Part shown: positions 11,074-21,410 of the stretch, piece after piece | How positions within the stretch are numbered: the first letter of the stretch is position 1 | Layout of the letters: every line of letters starts with the position of its first letter | From: Agarophyton chilense | Taxonomy: Eukaryota > Rhodophyta > Florideophyceae > Gracilariales > Gracilariaceae | Assembly: GCA_030374765.1 (NCBI GenBank) | Contig: JARGXX010000007.1 | Span: forward strand, 372,001-436,000 | Length of the DNA stretch: 64,000 bases | Direction: 5' to 3' | The notes under the pieces: generated by a model | Databases searched by the model: none | The model's input: only the letters and a program-made list of their open reading frames with translations | What the model was told of the DNA's origin: nothing | Program-made: the position numbers and the translations under genes

Positions 11074-11937
11074 TGAAGAGCAACGTCCTCCAGGGAGGTT
11101 TTTGGGGACTTAAGTTTTTTCCGGAGCCTCCAGCGTGCAACCTCGTTATGAGTAGGAGTAATCCGTTTTCACGGCGATGGCCGGAACGCCAGTGATGCAC
11201 CGGCGGGACCGGGTGCCATACACGTGGCCGCAGCGCCCGCGCGACACGTGGCCGCCAGATTGGCCCCGTTGTTAGACGGACATTTAGCTATTTAGGATAG
11301 ACTTTATTTATTCTATTCTACGGTGACTACAGTACTTAGGCCGCCGGCCTCGCGGCCGCCGGTCCAGTAAAGTCTCCCCAACAAGGGTGATCTTGGTCTT
11401 CCAGATCTTGGCTCTGGGTCGAACCGCCTGCGCGGATATACAACTCCTTACGGAGGGATTTCCCGTGGTGCACGGCTTCCCAACCCCCTTGGACGTTCAA
11501 GCAGTCTTCGTGTGTTGGGTATCTATTCCCACTTTCGTGGTTCCGCCCGTGTATACGGTTTGCTACACCCAGCAGTGCCGGCTATTCCCGAGTCCTCTCT
11601 TGCGACTCGTGGTCAACCTCGCCCTCTTGCCTCCGTTCCCATTTTCCTTCCCTTTTCCTCCCCTTCATTGGGCAATTCCCGCTCTTGCGGCTCGCACTGA
11701 CACCTGTCGTGCTCGCCACTCTCGTGGGTTTTGCCTCCTCAGAGGATACGCAAGCACCCCTTCGGCGGACATTCTCGGCTTCTTTCAGCCTCCCTGCGCC
11801 CGTCGCGACGGTTCGGCTCCGGCTTACACCCGGCATTGCGCGCCGATCCCTGGGAGGGCTCTACCGCGCTGGTTACCTCGTGAGAGGAAGATCCGGACGT
11901 CTTCGTAGGTTTTCCCCCTTGGGGGCATTGTCCTACA
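11074..11937 (+). repeat. G1 3' LTR
   Basis: An 864-bp copy of 581-1446 with about 15 visible differences, including a shorter T run. It ends in GTCCTACA and is followed by the right TTACA duplication (11938-11942). Confidence 0.95.
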
Positions 11938-11942
11938 TTACA
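11938..11942. repeat. Target-site duplication of G1, right copy (TTACA)
   Basis: Identical to 576-580. Confidence 0.9.
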
Positions 11943-11959
11943 CCCACGCATCGGTTGCA

Positions 11960-13728
11960 TGAAGGCTCGTTCACTGAGATACCCCTCTTCGCGAGACCGG
12001 GACTCTAACACCAGAGAGGTATTTCCCCATCTGGGAGTGCTCTACATCCTGAGAGCAGCGGATTAGTTTGGCTCCAGAGCGCAGTTCGATCTTTCATGTG
12101 GATACGTTGGCAGGTGGATTGGGACCGAGCTTTATGCGGAAGATTGAGCGATACTCACATAGTATTCTCTTCAGCTCGCGAATTCTTTCATTACTCATTG
12201 CGTTCTTCCGGGCTTTCTCCTCCAGGGAAGCGAGAGATTTATCGATTTCAGTTGGGTCCTCGATTCCGAATCCAGCCGTGAGGTGTTCTGGTGGTTCAAT
12301 TGGGTCGTCCTTCGTGTCTCTGTAGGATAAACCATTGTAGTTACCCTTCTCAGTAGGTACACTGACGCGGCTGATACGCATATCATTGATCGCCGGGCTG
12401 ATCTTCTCGAGGTGTTCGTCTAGGTTGAATCCTATTACATTGAGCAGCGGGCGTCCAAGAGTCACCTCTTTCATACTCTGGTCCGTAATGAAGAACTCTA
12501 CTCCATGCAAAAGTATAGGGATCTTAGTCCTGGGCAGGGTTACAATTATCCATATTGCCACCCTCTGCATCGATGTAAACATAATTGAGGCTTCTGCAGT
12601 GCTCTCGACAGCAGTCTCGAGTTCGATTGTTTCAGGGAGATCGATGACTTCCAAGTTGCTTCCCGCATTGACTTGCTTCATCGAGTCCTTTGATATAGTA
12701 CCGCAGTCGGCGTCAAAGACTCCAATTGCGACTGATGCGACTCGTTCGTCGAGTAAAATGGTAAACCTTCCATTGATTCTCGAATGGCTTTATAAACGGG
12801 CGACTTTGATGCTCCTCTTCCCCCTCTTCTCTGAAATTATATTTTCCAGGATCGGCTTCTGTTCTTCGGCGGAGGTAATACTACAGTCTCGGTTTCGGTG
12901 CTTCTTGCCATACTTCTTGTTCAGGCAATCCCTCGTCCACACAGTACTGTCTGCGGCGGTTTTCTGTGCTCCTGAGTTCGAAGAATCTCGTTTCGAACGC
13001 TTGCGACTGCGCTCCATATCTTCGGGTTCACTCTTGTTCGAAACCTTTCCTCCGTCGCGCACGTGTCTTCGCTTTACCTGCGCTCGTGCAGTTTCGTCGT
13101 AATGCACTTCGACGGCAAGAGCGATGGCGCGTTTCATAAAAAAGGATATGTTTTCCTTCTGTGCGGCAGTTCAGTATAACTTATTGTTCACCAGACGGAT
13201 ACGTAGCTCGGCAGATTCCACGCGATTGATCAGCTTAGGAAAGATCGTCTTGCAGATTTCTTGTTCTCTTACTACTTTTGATGCATGATTTCTGTCCAAA
13301 TGCATAACTGTGTTCACGGCATATTCTCTAAGAGCTCCACCTTTGTCCCTGGGACATGTTCGGTACTTTTCTGATTCCGATGATGTCTCTACTCGTTGCG
13401 CCAGGTCCGTCGGAGATTCTTTGAGAGTACTTTCGAACCAATTCTTCACCAACTTGTCGGTCGCGTGCTCGACTGTGCTCGCGCCATCAATTTTTCCCAA
13501 GATGCACAGACTGTGTAGCATTTCCGTCTTGACGCACTGTCGTATCGTAGCTAGTTGAATGTAATCTGTAGCAGAGCGAGTCTGGTTGAGGTCAGCAATA
13601 TATTCGTTATACGCGGCATAATCCACTTTGAATTTTATCATGGTCGGTTGTGTAAGACTCTTCAGCTTAAGAGCCGAAATGGTTGACAAAACCCGGTACT
13701 TAGACATCACGTTAAGTTTCAAAAGCAA
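11960..13728 (-). pseudogene. G4: Gypsy-like gag-protease remnant, cut off before RT
   Basis: One reading frame runs from 13728 to 12094 on the reverse strand with stops at 13171 and 12790, so gag and pol were fused in this element. The first part (13728-12790) is gag-like and ends in a Lys/Arg-rich basic stretch with a degenerate knuckle (CLNKKYGKKHRNRDC, second Cys lost). Then follow a retropepsin-like segment (ILLDERVASVAIGVFDADCG, and later VTLGRPLLNVIGFN) and the linker typical of the region before RT (RELKRILCEYRSIFRIKLG). A shifted frame continues with KIELRSGAKLIRCSQ to about 11960. The RT is missing, and the G1 insertion and older LTR lie on that side. No chromodomain or LTR was found. 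Assignment to Ty3/Gypsy is moderate. Confidence 0.6.
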
Positions 13729-13740
13729 AAAGTGTACTAT

Positions 13741-14673
13741 TTAGAGACAAAGCGATTTGTTGAAGTAGCGCGATTCGCGCTCGTCGCATGTGAAGCAAAA
13801 GATTGGGCACCAATAGAAGTTCCGCGCTTTGTTGGATGCCACCAGACTCTTTGACAGAATTCGGTGTTCTTTATAATATAGTAGTCTTTGGTGCTCCAAA
13901 ACTGGCTCGTGGGTTTCGCTTCTAGATTTTCTATGATGCGTGCGCTGCGTAAGTGTCGCTATCGTCCAGCAGCTGTATATTTCAAGGTCCTACGCAATCC
14001 AAGTGCCCGCATCTCAATCCATACTGCAGTCCACTCTAAGCTGCAATTGCGCTATTTCATCCCAGTTTCGCAGCATTCTGCTTTGGGGTGCACCTACCCA
14101 TCCCAGATGTGCTCGTGGGTGGTCAACAGTTTGCTAGTCTTTTTGAGTTCCAGTTGACGTCCCGGCTGACATTTATTTGTGCTGGTTTTCTTGATCTAGG
14201 TTGAGAAAACTTGACCAAAAAATCATTCACATCATTCTAGACGTATATGTTGCTCGCGAACGCTAAGGAGGACGAGATACTAGGCGCGCAGTGGGTTCAG
14301 GCAAAAGAGAAGGCACAAAGCCCTTGGAAGACTACTCCCAAAGTTGCCTCTCGCTATCAAAGGTCTGCCAAGGAGAGCGGGCTTTTATCTTGTAGTTTCC
14401 TGCAGCGCGGGAACCGTCGACTGCAACGGTGTGGGTTGCGTTCCAGACGACTGCGCCTTGTTCGCTCTCGTTGGGTCTGATCTAACAGCCATGATTGTGG
14501 TTCTCTTGCAAGGCCAGAGACAGCTATCAATCTACTAATTCAAACTACTGAATTTGCTACTTACGGCTTCGTGGGTGGCCCGAAAAGATAGATATGATAC
14601 TGTAACAGATAGGATTGCTCGCAAAATTAACAGTATGCCGGATTCTTAGATTTTCTAGCACTTTCATTATAGT
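13741..14673. other. Gene-free stretch upstream of the G4 gag
   Basis: Only short open frames (89 and 77 codons) without family features. By position it could be the leader and 5' LTR of G4 on the reverse strand, but no paired repeat was found in the window. Confidence 0.4.
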
Positions 14674-14678
14674 ACTGT
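14674..14678. repeat. Target-site duplication of C1, left copy (ACTGT)
   Basis: ACTGT also follows the other LTR directly at 20254-20258. Here two extra bases (TA, 14679-14680) separate the duplication from the LTR. They sit where the two bases next to the CA end are normally removed during integration, so imprecise end processing is possible. Confidence 0.6.
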
Positions 14679-14680
14679 TA

Positions 14681-15109
14681 TGGTGTCATGGTGATTAGCC
14701 ATGCTGTGATAAAACACTGTAGCGGGTGGAGACTAGCTCTACAGGCGAATGTGAATGAGCACAAAGCTCCGGAGTTCTTCTTCCTCCGTTTTCGGTTCTC
14801 CTTTTTCCTTGGTCCCTCTATCTCGAGCAGACCTGTCTATATATACCTAATGCTATACCCTTTCGTCGAGTTCTACAGCTACGTGCTCTTTCGTAGCTTT
14901 CGCTCTAGCTGGGCAGGAATAGCGTACTGCAGTTGCCGGTCTATTAGCTACTTTGAATCGAGGACCGTTGCACTTGCTATCGCGGTCCCTTCGATTCGCG
15001 TTATCAGCTAGTTGACCTTTCTGCGTAAACTAACAATGACATCCCGTCATGTTGCAAATACAGTCACTATGTCATTTCATAGTGTCGCACAGTGTCGCAT
15101 AATGCCACA
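14681..15109 (-). repeat. C1 3' LTR
   Basis: A 429-bp repeat, 427 of 429 bases identical to 19825-20253. On the coding strand a purine tract (GACGGGGGA, 15110-15118) precedes its TGTGGCATT start. A TATATATA-like element lies near 14838-14846. Confidence 0.95.
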
Positions 15110-15149
15110 TCCCCCGTCATCGCACGAAAGCTAAAGTGCGATATTGCCT

Positions 15150-18100
15150 TTATTGCCACTCGCAGCTGTTAACGGCGTAGCCGGACTCGATTTGCATACA
15201 GACCACTCTTGAAGACGTCAGTTGGTTTAGTAACCTGAACGTCTGCTTATTTCGTTTTGTGAGTGCGTCTGCCGGGTTTGCATCGCCAGGAATCCAACGC
15301 ATTAAATCCAGTTCTTGTGAGTCAAAGCTATTGCGAATGCGCTGGACCGTCGGTCGTAGTCTGTAGTCTTTTTCTTCGTGCAGAGTCGTTATAGTATCGT
15401 ATAAACATCTGGAGTCCGTTGCGAGTTCGCTACGCGTTTTCACGAAGGGAAATAGCGATTGTAGCCCATATTTAAGATAGAATCCACGGTCATCTGCATC
15501 GGCACAGGCAAGAACTTCGGCTCCGTAGGGTGAGTAACTAACTCTTCTTTGTTTGTTGCTACACCAATCGATGGTATGAAAGAGGTTCACACCATCATTT
15601 CGTATGATCCGAAGTCCAGTAATCAGCCCGGTCTGTCCGTATCCTGAACTCGTGCCGTGGTTGAACGAGGCATCAGCGAATGAAGAGACGAGCACTTCGC
15701 TAATATGTGTAGCCTTTGGCGGTGCTATGAAGGAGATTTGTGGTTCCAATTCCAATAGTTCCCTGAGCATATCGTTGGCTGTAACGAGATGCCCGACGCA
15801 TATTTTGGGGATTAGCTGCTGTAGAGTCGAAGTGACGTAGGCTGTTTGGGGAAGAACCCCGTTACCAAGATACATGAGTGTGCACGCCAGCGAGCGGAAC
15901 TGCGACAGTTCTGAGTCAGTGGCATTGCTTTGTCGCTCCTTCTTTCTAGATCTCGAAATCTCAATGGGTCGCAGTCGTTCGAGGTATCGTTTCATTGACA
16001 TGGTGATACTACCACCGTCGTCTTGGGTGATCTCACACCCGTCGAAATTGATCGGCTTATCAATGAGGACCTTTCCGACGATGAATCTTTCTTTCAGTTC
16101 GGTGGTAAATTCCGTCATAGCTTCGATGCTTCCGCTAAGCAGAAAGTCGTCGGTGACTTAAGCGACGAGCAATCTTATACTGCCTTCTCGATTACGTTGT
16201 ATGAAGAGCTGGGAAAGTCCTAGCACCCGTTCCAATTTGCCGTTCTGTAGCATCCAGGCTTCTATGGTCTTCTGCCATTTTCTTCCTGCACCTGCTATTC
16301 CATATGGGAGTTTCAGTAGCTTCCAGAGCAGACCGCGCATGGAGTTCCACTCCCGTGGTGGTCTGACGTATATATCTCTGTCGATGGGGCCACTTTGTAG
16401 AAAGGCCCCTTTAATGTCGGCAGTGCCGATTCTGAACCCAAGGAATGTTGTCAGCGATAGCAGTAACCGAACGACGAATAAGGGGGCGTTGGATGAATCC
16501 TTTCGTACGTTGTCCTTTTCATCATCATGGTTCCCGTGAGGAACAATACGGGCTTTCATTTTCCTCTTACCGTCTTCATCAGTTTTGATTTTATATACGA
16601 CGTGTGAGGTGATGACGTTCGCATGTTTATGGACGTCGGTGTCGGCAACCTCAACGTACGCATCAATCCAGTTAGCATCGTGCTCGCTCTTGAGTGCTTC
16701 CTTTAAGATGTAAGGCGGTGCGAAGGACAATTGCGATCCGGATACCTGTTTCGATCCGATGACCTCGTAGATCTCTTCCAATTCCTTTGTGTGATCCCTA
16801 GTTAGAGTACGTCCATCGATGATCGATGATTTTTGGGTAGATAGCTTTGCATAGGGTCCAATATCTTTCTCTCCCTGATCGTGACAGGTATCGGTGGTTG
16901 GTGTCGGAGACGAAGGGGGTGTCGGATACGAAGATGCGCCAAGGAGGGCGGCTGTGGGTCGAGGTGGATGGTCATCGGGGACAGGGGTTGCATTACGGAC
17001 GCTCGGGGTAGCGGGTTGGTCGGGCATATCGGCAGGGTCTTGTTGAAGCTCTTCTTCAAGCGAGCAGGACATGAGTTCAGCAATGAGGGAGATTCGGGGT
17101 GCAAATCGAGTGTCTTCGTATGCAACGCGCGTGGGACGGCCGTGATGAGACCGGCGAACTTCGAGGAGCTCAGGGTGTGCGGCGATCACGGTAGCTTTGA
17201 CCCATTCAGCGGGTTCATTCTGCTTGCTAGTGTCATAAAACACCCAGACGGGATCTCCAGGATTGAAGTGTTCAGCCCTGAGAGGTTCGTGGATGCGGGA
17301 TTTAAGAAGTCGTTGAAGTTTCCTGACAGCTGTCTGTTCTTTGTGAGCATGTATCAGTTCTTCCGTGACGACCGTTCGAGGGAGTCCTACAACGGAGGGA
17401 CGGTAGCCGCGTACCAGCTCGAATGAGCTTAGCAGCTTGCTGCCAGAAAATAGATTGGATAGGAATGCAGCTCGTGCGACAAGCGTTGCTGTATCCGAAT
17501 TAGATGGTTCGTCATCGAGTTTTGAAAGGATTGTCTTGACAGTGGAGTTCTTGCGTTCGACGATGCCTGTCTTGTTATGACGTCGGCTGGGGCGTGGTTT
17601 AAACTTGATGTCATGTACCGACAGAAAGTTGCGTAGCCCGGAGCGGTTGTATTCGTCATCTGCAGAGACAGCATTTGGGGCACCGTGTCGGCATATCCAG
17701 GAAGTCTCGAGCGTGTTGATGATGTCTTGAGCGGTGCGCCCGTTGGTAATTGTTAGCTCCGAGTACGATGTTCCAGTGTCTGTAATGTTCATGATTGTGA
17801 TTTTTTTGCATTTGACAGTAGGAAATAAGAAATCTATCTGTATTTCCACATTGAACGCTTGATTGACATGGGTAATCGAGATCTTTCGGCTTGGAAGTGG
17901 ACGACCGTTCTTGGCACATATTTCGCAAGCGTCGTACACACGTTCGATTGCTGCTTCTAGTTCGGGTGTTAGCATTTCAGCGTCCTTGCATAACAGTTTC
18001 ATTTCGTCAGCAGTAGCATGTGTGTAACGATGGACCCGTTTGCAGAAAGTAAATGGAGCACGTTTTGCGGAAGAGTGTATGTTCCCAAGTAGCGTGCTTT

Positions 18101-18541
18101 TGATTTAATGTGGATGCGGTGCTATATCGAGGCGGAGGCGGTTATCTGGCGGCGATATGTACGTGAAGAGTATGCGTTCGTCTTTGTCTGTGGGTCGTCG
18201 CATGCAGATGTACCGTTGCTCTTCAAGGTTGAAGGTGTTGCAGTGCTTTCGTACATCATTTCCGATAATAATCGGTGATTCCCCTGGCACAAGGTCGAAG
18301 GTGAACGATGTTGGTCTGCCGTTGATGTCTTGGACCGTGAGCGTCCAGGAGCACACTACCATTCTGGCTCCAAGGCAATCCTGTCCCCACCCATGCATAT
18401 ACCTTTCGCGTGGAGGGTCGAGTTGGAGGGTTATGCCAAGGAAGTCGCACAATGTCACGGCATTTTCTATGCCGCCGGTGGAGGTAGGAGCTCCTTCATC
18501 TAAGATGGGGTTCGGATCAGGTGGGAGCTGATCTAATCCCT
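15150..18541 (-). pseudogene. pol: C1 pol: protease, integrase, RT, RNase H; two stops
   Basis: The pol frame is one base back from gag and has no clear slippery site. The protease region reads ILDEGAPTSTGG, with D-E-G at 18492-18500 where retropepsins have D-T/S-G; its second half has the expected PIIIGND. After an in-frame TAA (18105-18107) come the integrase zinc site (HRYTH to CEIC), catalytic Asp in QIDFLF, Asp in SADDEYN and Glu in GIVERKNS, then an acidic and Pro-rich linker. RT has DIKGAFLQ (first catalytic Asp). A second TAA (16158-16160) falls directly before the catalytic VTDDFL, where V-T replaces the usual Y-V. RNase H follows (ADADDRGFYLKYGLQ, LMRWIPGDANPADALTK) to the stop at 15150. 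Both stops are in an otherwise continuous frame. Confidence 0.9.
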
Positions 18542-19846
18542 TTACCGAAAGTACGAGGCACTTTCACTTGGCCTGTCGTCATTTGTTAACTGCTGTCGTG
18601 CGTCAGTTTCCATTACCTTAATAATACTGGTAACAGGTACCTTCGTCTTATAGCTGCCGTCAGTGTTTTTGAAGAGATATCGGAGCTTTGGAGTCACCTT
18701 TGCAGCGATGGACGCATCCACGTCTCGACCACTTAGCAGGGTCTTAATGACGTTGTACACGCATTCTGGGTCCCGGAACCAATGGTTTGTTTGTTTGCAA
18801 TTTCGGCAGCGCGTGCTGGCTTTTGGGCCTTGTCCAGAAGGGATATGAGTCTTGTATCGCTTATCACGCTGTGGTCTACCATTCCTCTCCGGTTCGTATC
18901 CCTCTCTTTTGCCGAACATTGTACCGATTTTGGTAACCTGCTGGTCTCCTTTGCTTAGTCCGTTGTTATGTATTTTGAACGCAATGTGGTGATCAGAGAG
19001 GACGAAACAAGCGTCCGCGAGTCGAATGTTCAACGCGTTCTGTTCGTGCACGTCATTTTCTTTGTTTAGCCTGATCGTTTCTTCTGTGGCTAGTTTAAGA
19101 GATCGTAAATCTTCGGAGAAACTACTCGGCGTGTGTTGTTCTTGTGATGAAGTTGTATCTTCTATCCTTTTGACAAGTTCCAAGATGTACTCGATCCTTG
19201 CTTTGCTTATACCATACGTCTTCTCTGCTTTGGTTGTATTTATCTCGGTAGCTAATGCGACCAGCCTTGTTACTACGGCGCTGTGAACATCTGCAGGAAG
19301 CTTCGCATTTTCTAGGAGCAGCATAGCGAAGCTCTGGCTGTCCTGGTCGGACAAGCTAGAAGTTGAATGATTGATGTATGTCTGAGCCAGGCTACGGAAG
19401 CGTTTGGCGAATCGAGATGGTGACTCGTTCTCACGTCTGACGCAGGCGAAAACTTCTTTCATCATACTCACTATCCTGCGTACTCCTTCGGTAGGAGAGT
19501 CTTTGGCCACTAACTCGACGATCTTGCGTACCAGAATGAGTTGATTAACAGGTTCCATGATGTCCTCATCGTGTACTTCTAGGTTGATGTGGCCTGCAAC
19601 GATTGCTTCTTCTACCATGGACGTATATTCCTCGTCTAGTGCTTTGTAAAGCGTAATGCCGAGTGCACTGAGCATTCCTTTCGTTTTGTTGTCACCTCCC
19701 TTTGCATAGAGTTTGACTGTTGTTACCCACAAATTCACTTGCTTCCTCCATTTAAACATATTCGTGTTTGCCCTCAGTGCCGGTGGTAAGCCTGGAGTTG
19801 AGCCGCCACCTGGGCCCATAACTGTGGTGTCATGGTGATTAGCCAT
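18542..19846 (-). CDS. gag: C1 gag (Copia capsid/nucleocapsid), intact, starts inside the LTR
   Basis: A 434-codon open frame. Its ATG (19844-19846) lies inside the 5' LTR, 22 bases before the LTR ends, and the frame then reads through the primer site (residues about 8-12, TVMGP). Yeast Ty1 gag also starts in its LTR. The central helical part resembles UBN2-type Copia capsids. A knuckle-like CRNCKQTNHWFRDPEC sits near residue 345 with CX2CX4HX6C spacing, two residues longer than the standard form. It forms the particle and binds element RNA. The stop is TAA at 18542-18544, with pol in the -1 frame. Confidence 0.85.
   Translation of the reverse strand: MANHHDTTVMGPGGGSTPGLPPALRANTNMFKWRKQVNLWVTTVKLYAKGGDNKTKGMLSALGITLYKALDEEYTSMVEEAIVAGHINLEVHDEDIMEPVNQLILVRKIVELVAKDSPTEGVRRIVSMMKEVFACVRRENESPSRFAKRFRSLAQTYINHSTSSLSDQDSQSFAMLLLENAKLPADVHSAVVTRLVALATEINTTKAEKTYGISKARIEYILELVKRIEDTTSSQEQHTPSSFSEDLRSLKLATEETIRLNKENDVHEQNALNIRLADACFVLSDHHIAFKIHNNGLSKGDQQVTKIGTMFGKREGYEPERNGRPQRDKRYKTHIPSGQGPKASTRCRNCKQTNHWFRDPECVYNVIKTLLSGRDVDASIAAKVTPKLRYLFKNTDGSYKTKVPVTSIIKVMETDARQQLTNDDRPSESASYFR
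19809..19824 (-). other. C1 primer-binding site, complementary to initiator tRNA-Met anticodon arm
   Basis: On the coding strand CAGTTATGGGCCCAGG follows the LTR directly. GTTATGGGCCCAG is the exact complement of the eukaryotic initiator tRNA-Met anticodon arm (CUGGGCCCAUAAC). Internal half-tRNA priming of this kind is known from Drosophila copia. C2 has the same site. Confidence 0.85.
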
Positions 19847-20253
19847 GCTGTGATAAAATACTGTAGCGGGTGGAGACTAGCTCTACAGGCGAATGTGAAT
19901 GAGCACAAAGCTCCGGAGTTCTTCTTCCTCCGTTTTCGGTTCTCCTTTTTCCTTGGTCCCTCTATCTCGAGCAGACCTGTCTATATATACCTAATGCTAT
20001 ACCCTTTCGTCGAGCTCTACAGCTACGTGCTCTTTCGTAGCTTTCGCTCTAGCTGGGCAGGAATAGCGTACTGCAGTTGCCGGTCTATTAGCTACTTTGA
20101 ATCGAGGACCGTTGCACTTGCTATCGCGGTCCCTTCGATTCGCGTTATCAGCTAGTTGACCTTTCTGCGTAAACTAACAATGACATCCCGTCATGTTGCA
20201 AATACAGTCACTATGTCATTTCATAGTGTCGCACAGTGTCGCATAATGCCACA
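19825..20253 (-). repeat. C1 5' LTR
   Basis: Partner of 14681-15109; the two visible differences are at ATACTG/ACACTG and GAGCTC/GAGTTC. It contains the gag start codon at its inner end. On the coding strand its outer end carries repeated CACTGTGCGACACTATG-type motifs. Confidence 0.95.
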
Positions 20254-20258
20254 ACTGT
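20254..20258. repeat. Target-site duplication of C1, right copy (ACTGT)
   Basis: Identical to 14674-14678 and directly abutting the LTR. Confidence 0.65.
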
Positions 20259-20307
20259 ACATTTACAGATTGACAATTGACTTCCTAGCATATAAATATT
20301 AGCATTT

Positions 20308-21410
20308 TTGCACGTATTTTTTTATTTCCGAAAACATAAACGTCCACGAGTGATGAACGCTTCAAGAGTACCCATGAACCTGGGTTCTATATTAGCACAC
20401 AATCAGAATGGTAATCTGACGTCGCGAGTTCGTTTCTTCGTCGCTACCAATCTGGAAGCCAACGCCTTTCTTGGTACATTTTTTATCGACCGATACGTGC
20501 GAGCTATCTATCCGCGCAAAGGTAAGATCACGCTTCATGGGGCTCCTCCTGCCGACATCAATGGCGCAGATCACGGCCCATTGGGAAAGAAGGATGTTCG
20601 TCAACAATTTTTAGAACAAACTTGGTCCAAGAAAGTTTAACTGGCCAGGCCCCTCAGGACTCTCCATAGGACTCAAATGTAAACCCTGGTTGTGTGAGAC
20701 ACTACCAGACTAATGTTTCTCCAAAATCATCCGAAAACGGTTTCCAGAAGCTTTTCACTCGTGGGCATCGGGGTAATCCACATAATCTCTAACCGATATT
20801 TCCGGGTGCTGCTTAGTAATTTCTGACAAAGGGATGTCCACACGCCGAAACAAATCGTTATCTGCATGGCGTTACTCCACCCTCCCCCCTCTCCCACACG
20901 GATAATGGCAACACTACCTGTCCAAGAAAGCCCAGGAAGGCCGAGGCCCAGGAACCAAAGGAGGTAGAGAGAGGACGACGCTACAGTACACTACTACGCT
21001 CGAGAATAAAAGAATTTAGTGTACATAGGCGAAGAGCATTCAAACAGAAGTTCGACAATCCTGGACCTCTTAAAGTAATACAAGGACATGTTATCAGGCC
21101 GTCTGGGCTAGATTGCTGCCATTCGATGCTGGATAGGCATGGAACAGGACTCTCAACCTATCTCCCAAGTACCCTACAGGGCAGGCACAAGGCAAGAGAT
21201 ATGGAATAAGTCGAGTTCCAACTAATGTTGGACGCCGGTATCATTGAACCCTCGTCGGTCGAATGGGTCTCCGACGTGGTACTTTCCAAGCAGAAAAGAC
21301 GGGTCCTGGCAATTTGGCATCGACTATCACAAACTTGCACTTTTAGAACGCAAAACGCGCCAAACAAAATCGTCCTGATATGACGATCAAACTTGTGTCC
21401 TCCAAACACG
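20308..21410 (+). pseudogene. G5: scrap of a Gypsy pol (protease end and RT start)
   Basis: A 110-codon frame to 20640 contains VRFFVATNLEANAFLG...FIDRYVRAIYPRKG, which lines up with the second half of the G1 protease (VILGCDYYDRFVNAIRPR). About 500 bp further on, in several frames, come QVPYRAGTRQEI, LDAGIIEPSSVEWVSDVV and IDYHKL, matching the RT N-terminus (PYRAGPKAREE, LRAGVIEPAQSPWASPVV, VDYRRL). Frameshifts separate all blocks. No LTR or downstream domain was found. Confidence 0.65.

Larger units (their letters stand above)
581..11937 (+). mobile_element. G1: near-complete Ty3/Gypsy chromovirus LTR retrotransposon
   Basis: An 11.4-kb element bounded by TG...CA LTRs of 866 and 864 bp and by TTACA duplications. 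Order: LTR, primer site, gag with CCHC knuckle, protease, RT, RNase H, integrase, chromodomain, spacer, antisense accessory gene, polypurine tract, LTR. The two LTRs differ at roughly 15 positions by eye (about 98 percent identity), so insertion is fairly recent. Gag carries two stops and a frame change, and pol carries one stop, so this copy cannot make its full proteins. The antisense gene is intact. It lies beside a reverse-strand Gypsy remnant (G4) and at the end of an older LTR. Confidence 0.95.
14681..20253 (-). mobile_element. C1: Ty1/Copia LTR retrotransposon, reverse strand
   Basis: A 5.57-kb element with 429-bp LTRs, TG...CA on the coding strand, flanked by ACTGT. Domain order gag, protease, integrase, RT, RNase H is diagnostic of Copia. 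The LTRs differ at only two positions, so the insertion is recent, yet pol has two in-frame stops. It lies between Gypsy remnants G4 and G5. Confidence 0.95.

Noticed and set aside
12001-12046. Possible continuation of the 1-580 LTR to a CTCTACA end at 12046
   Set aside because: The reverse strand here still reads as Gypsy pre-RT sequence (KIELRSGAKLIRCSQ), and the left part already ends in GTCTTACA at 580.
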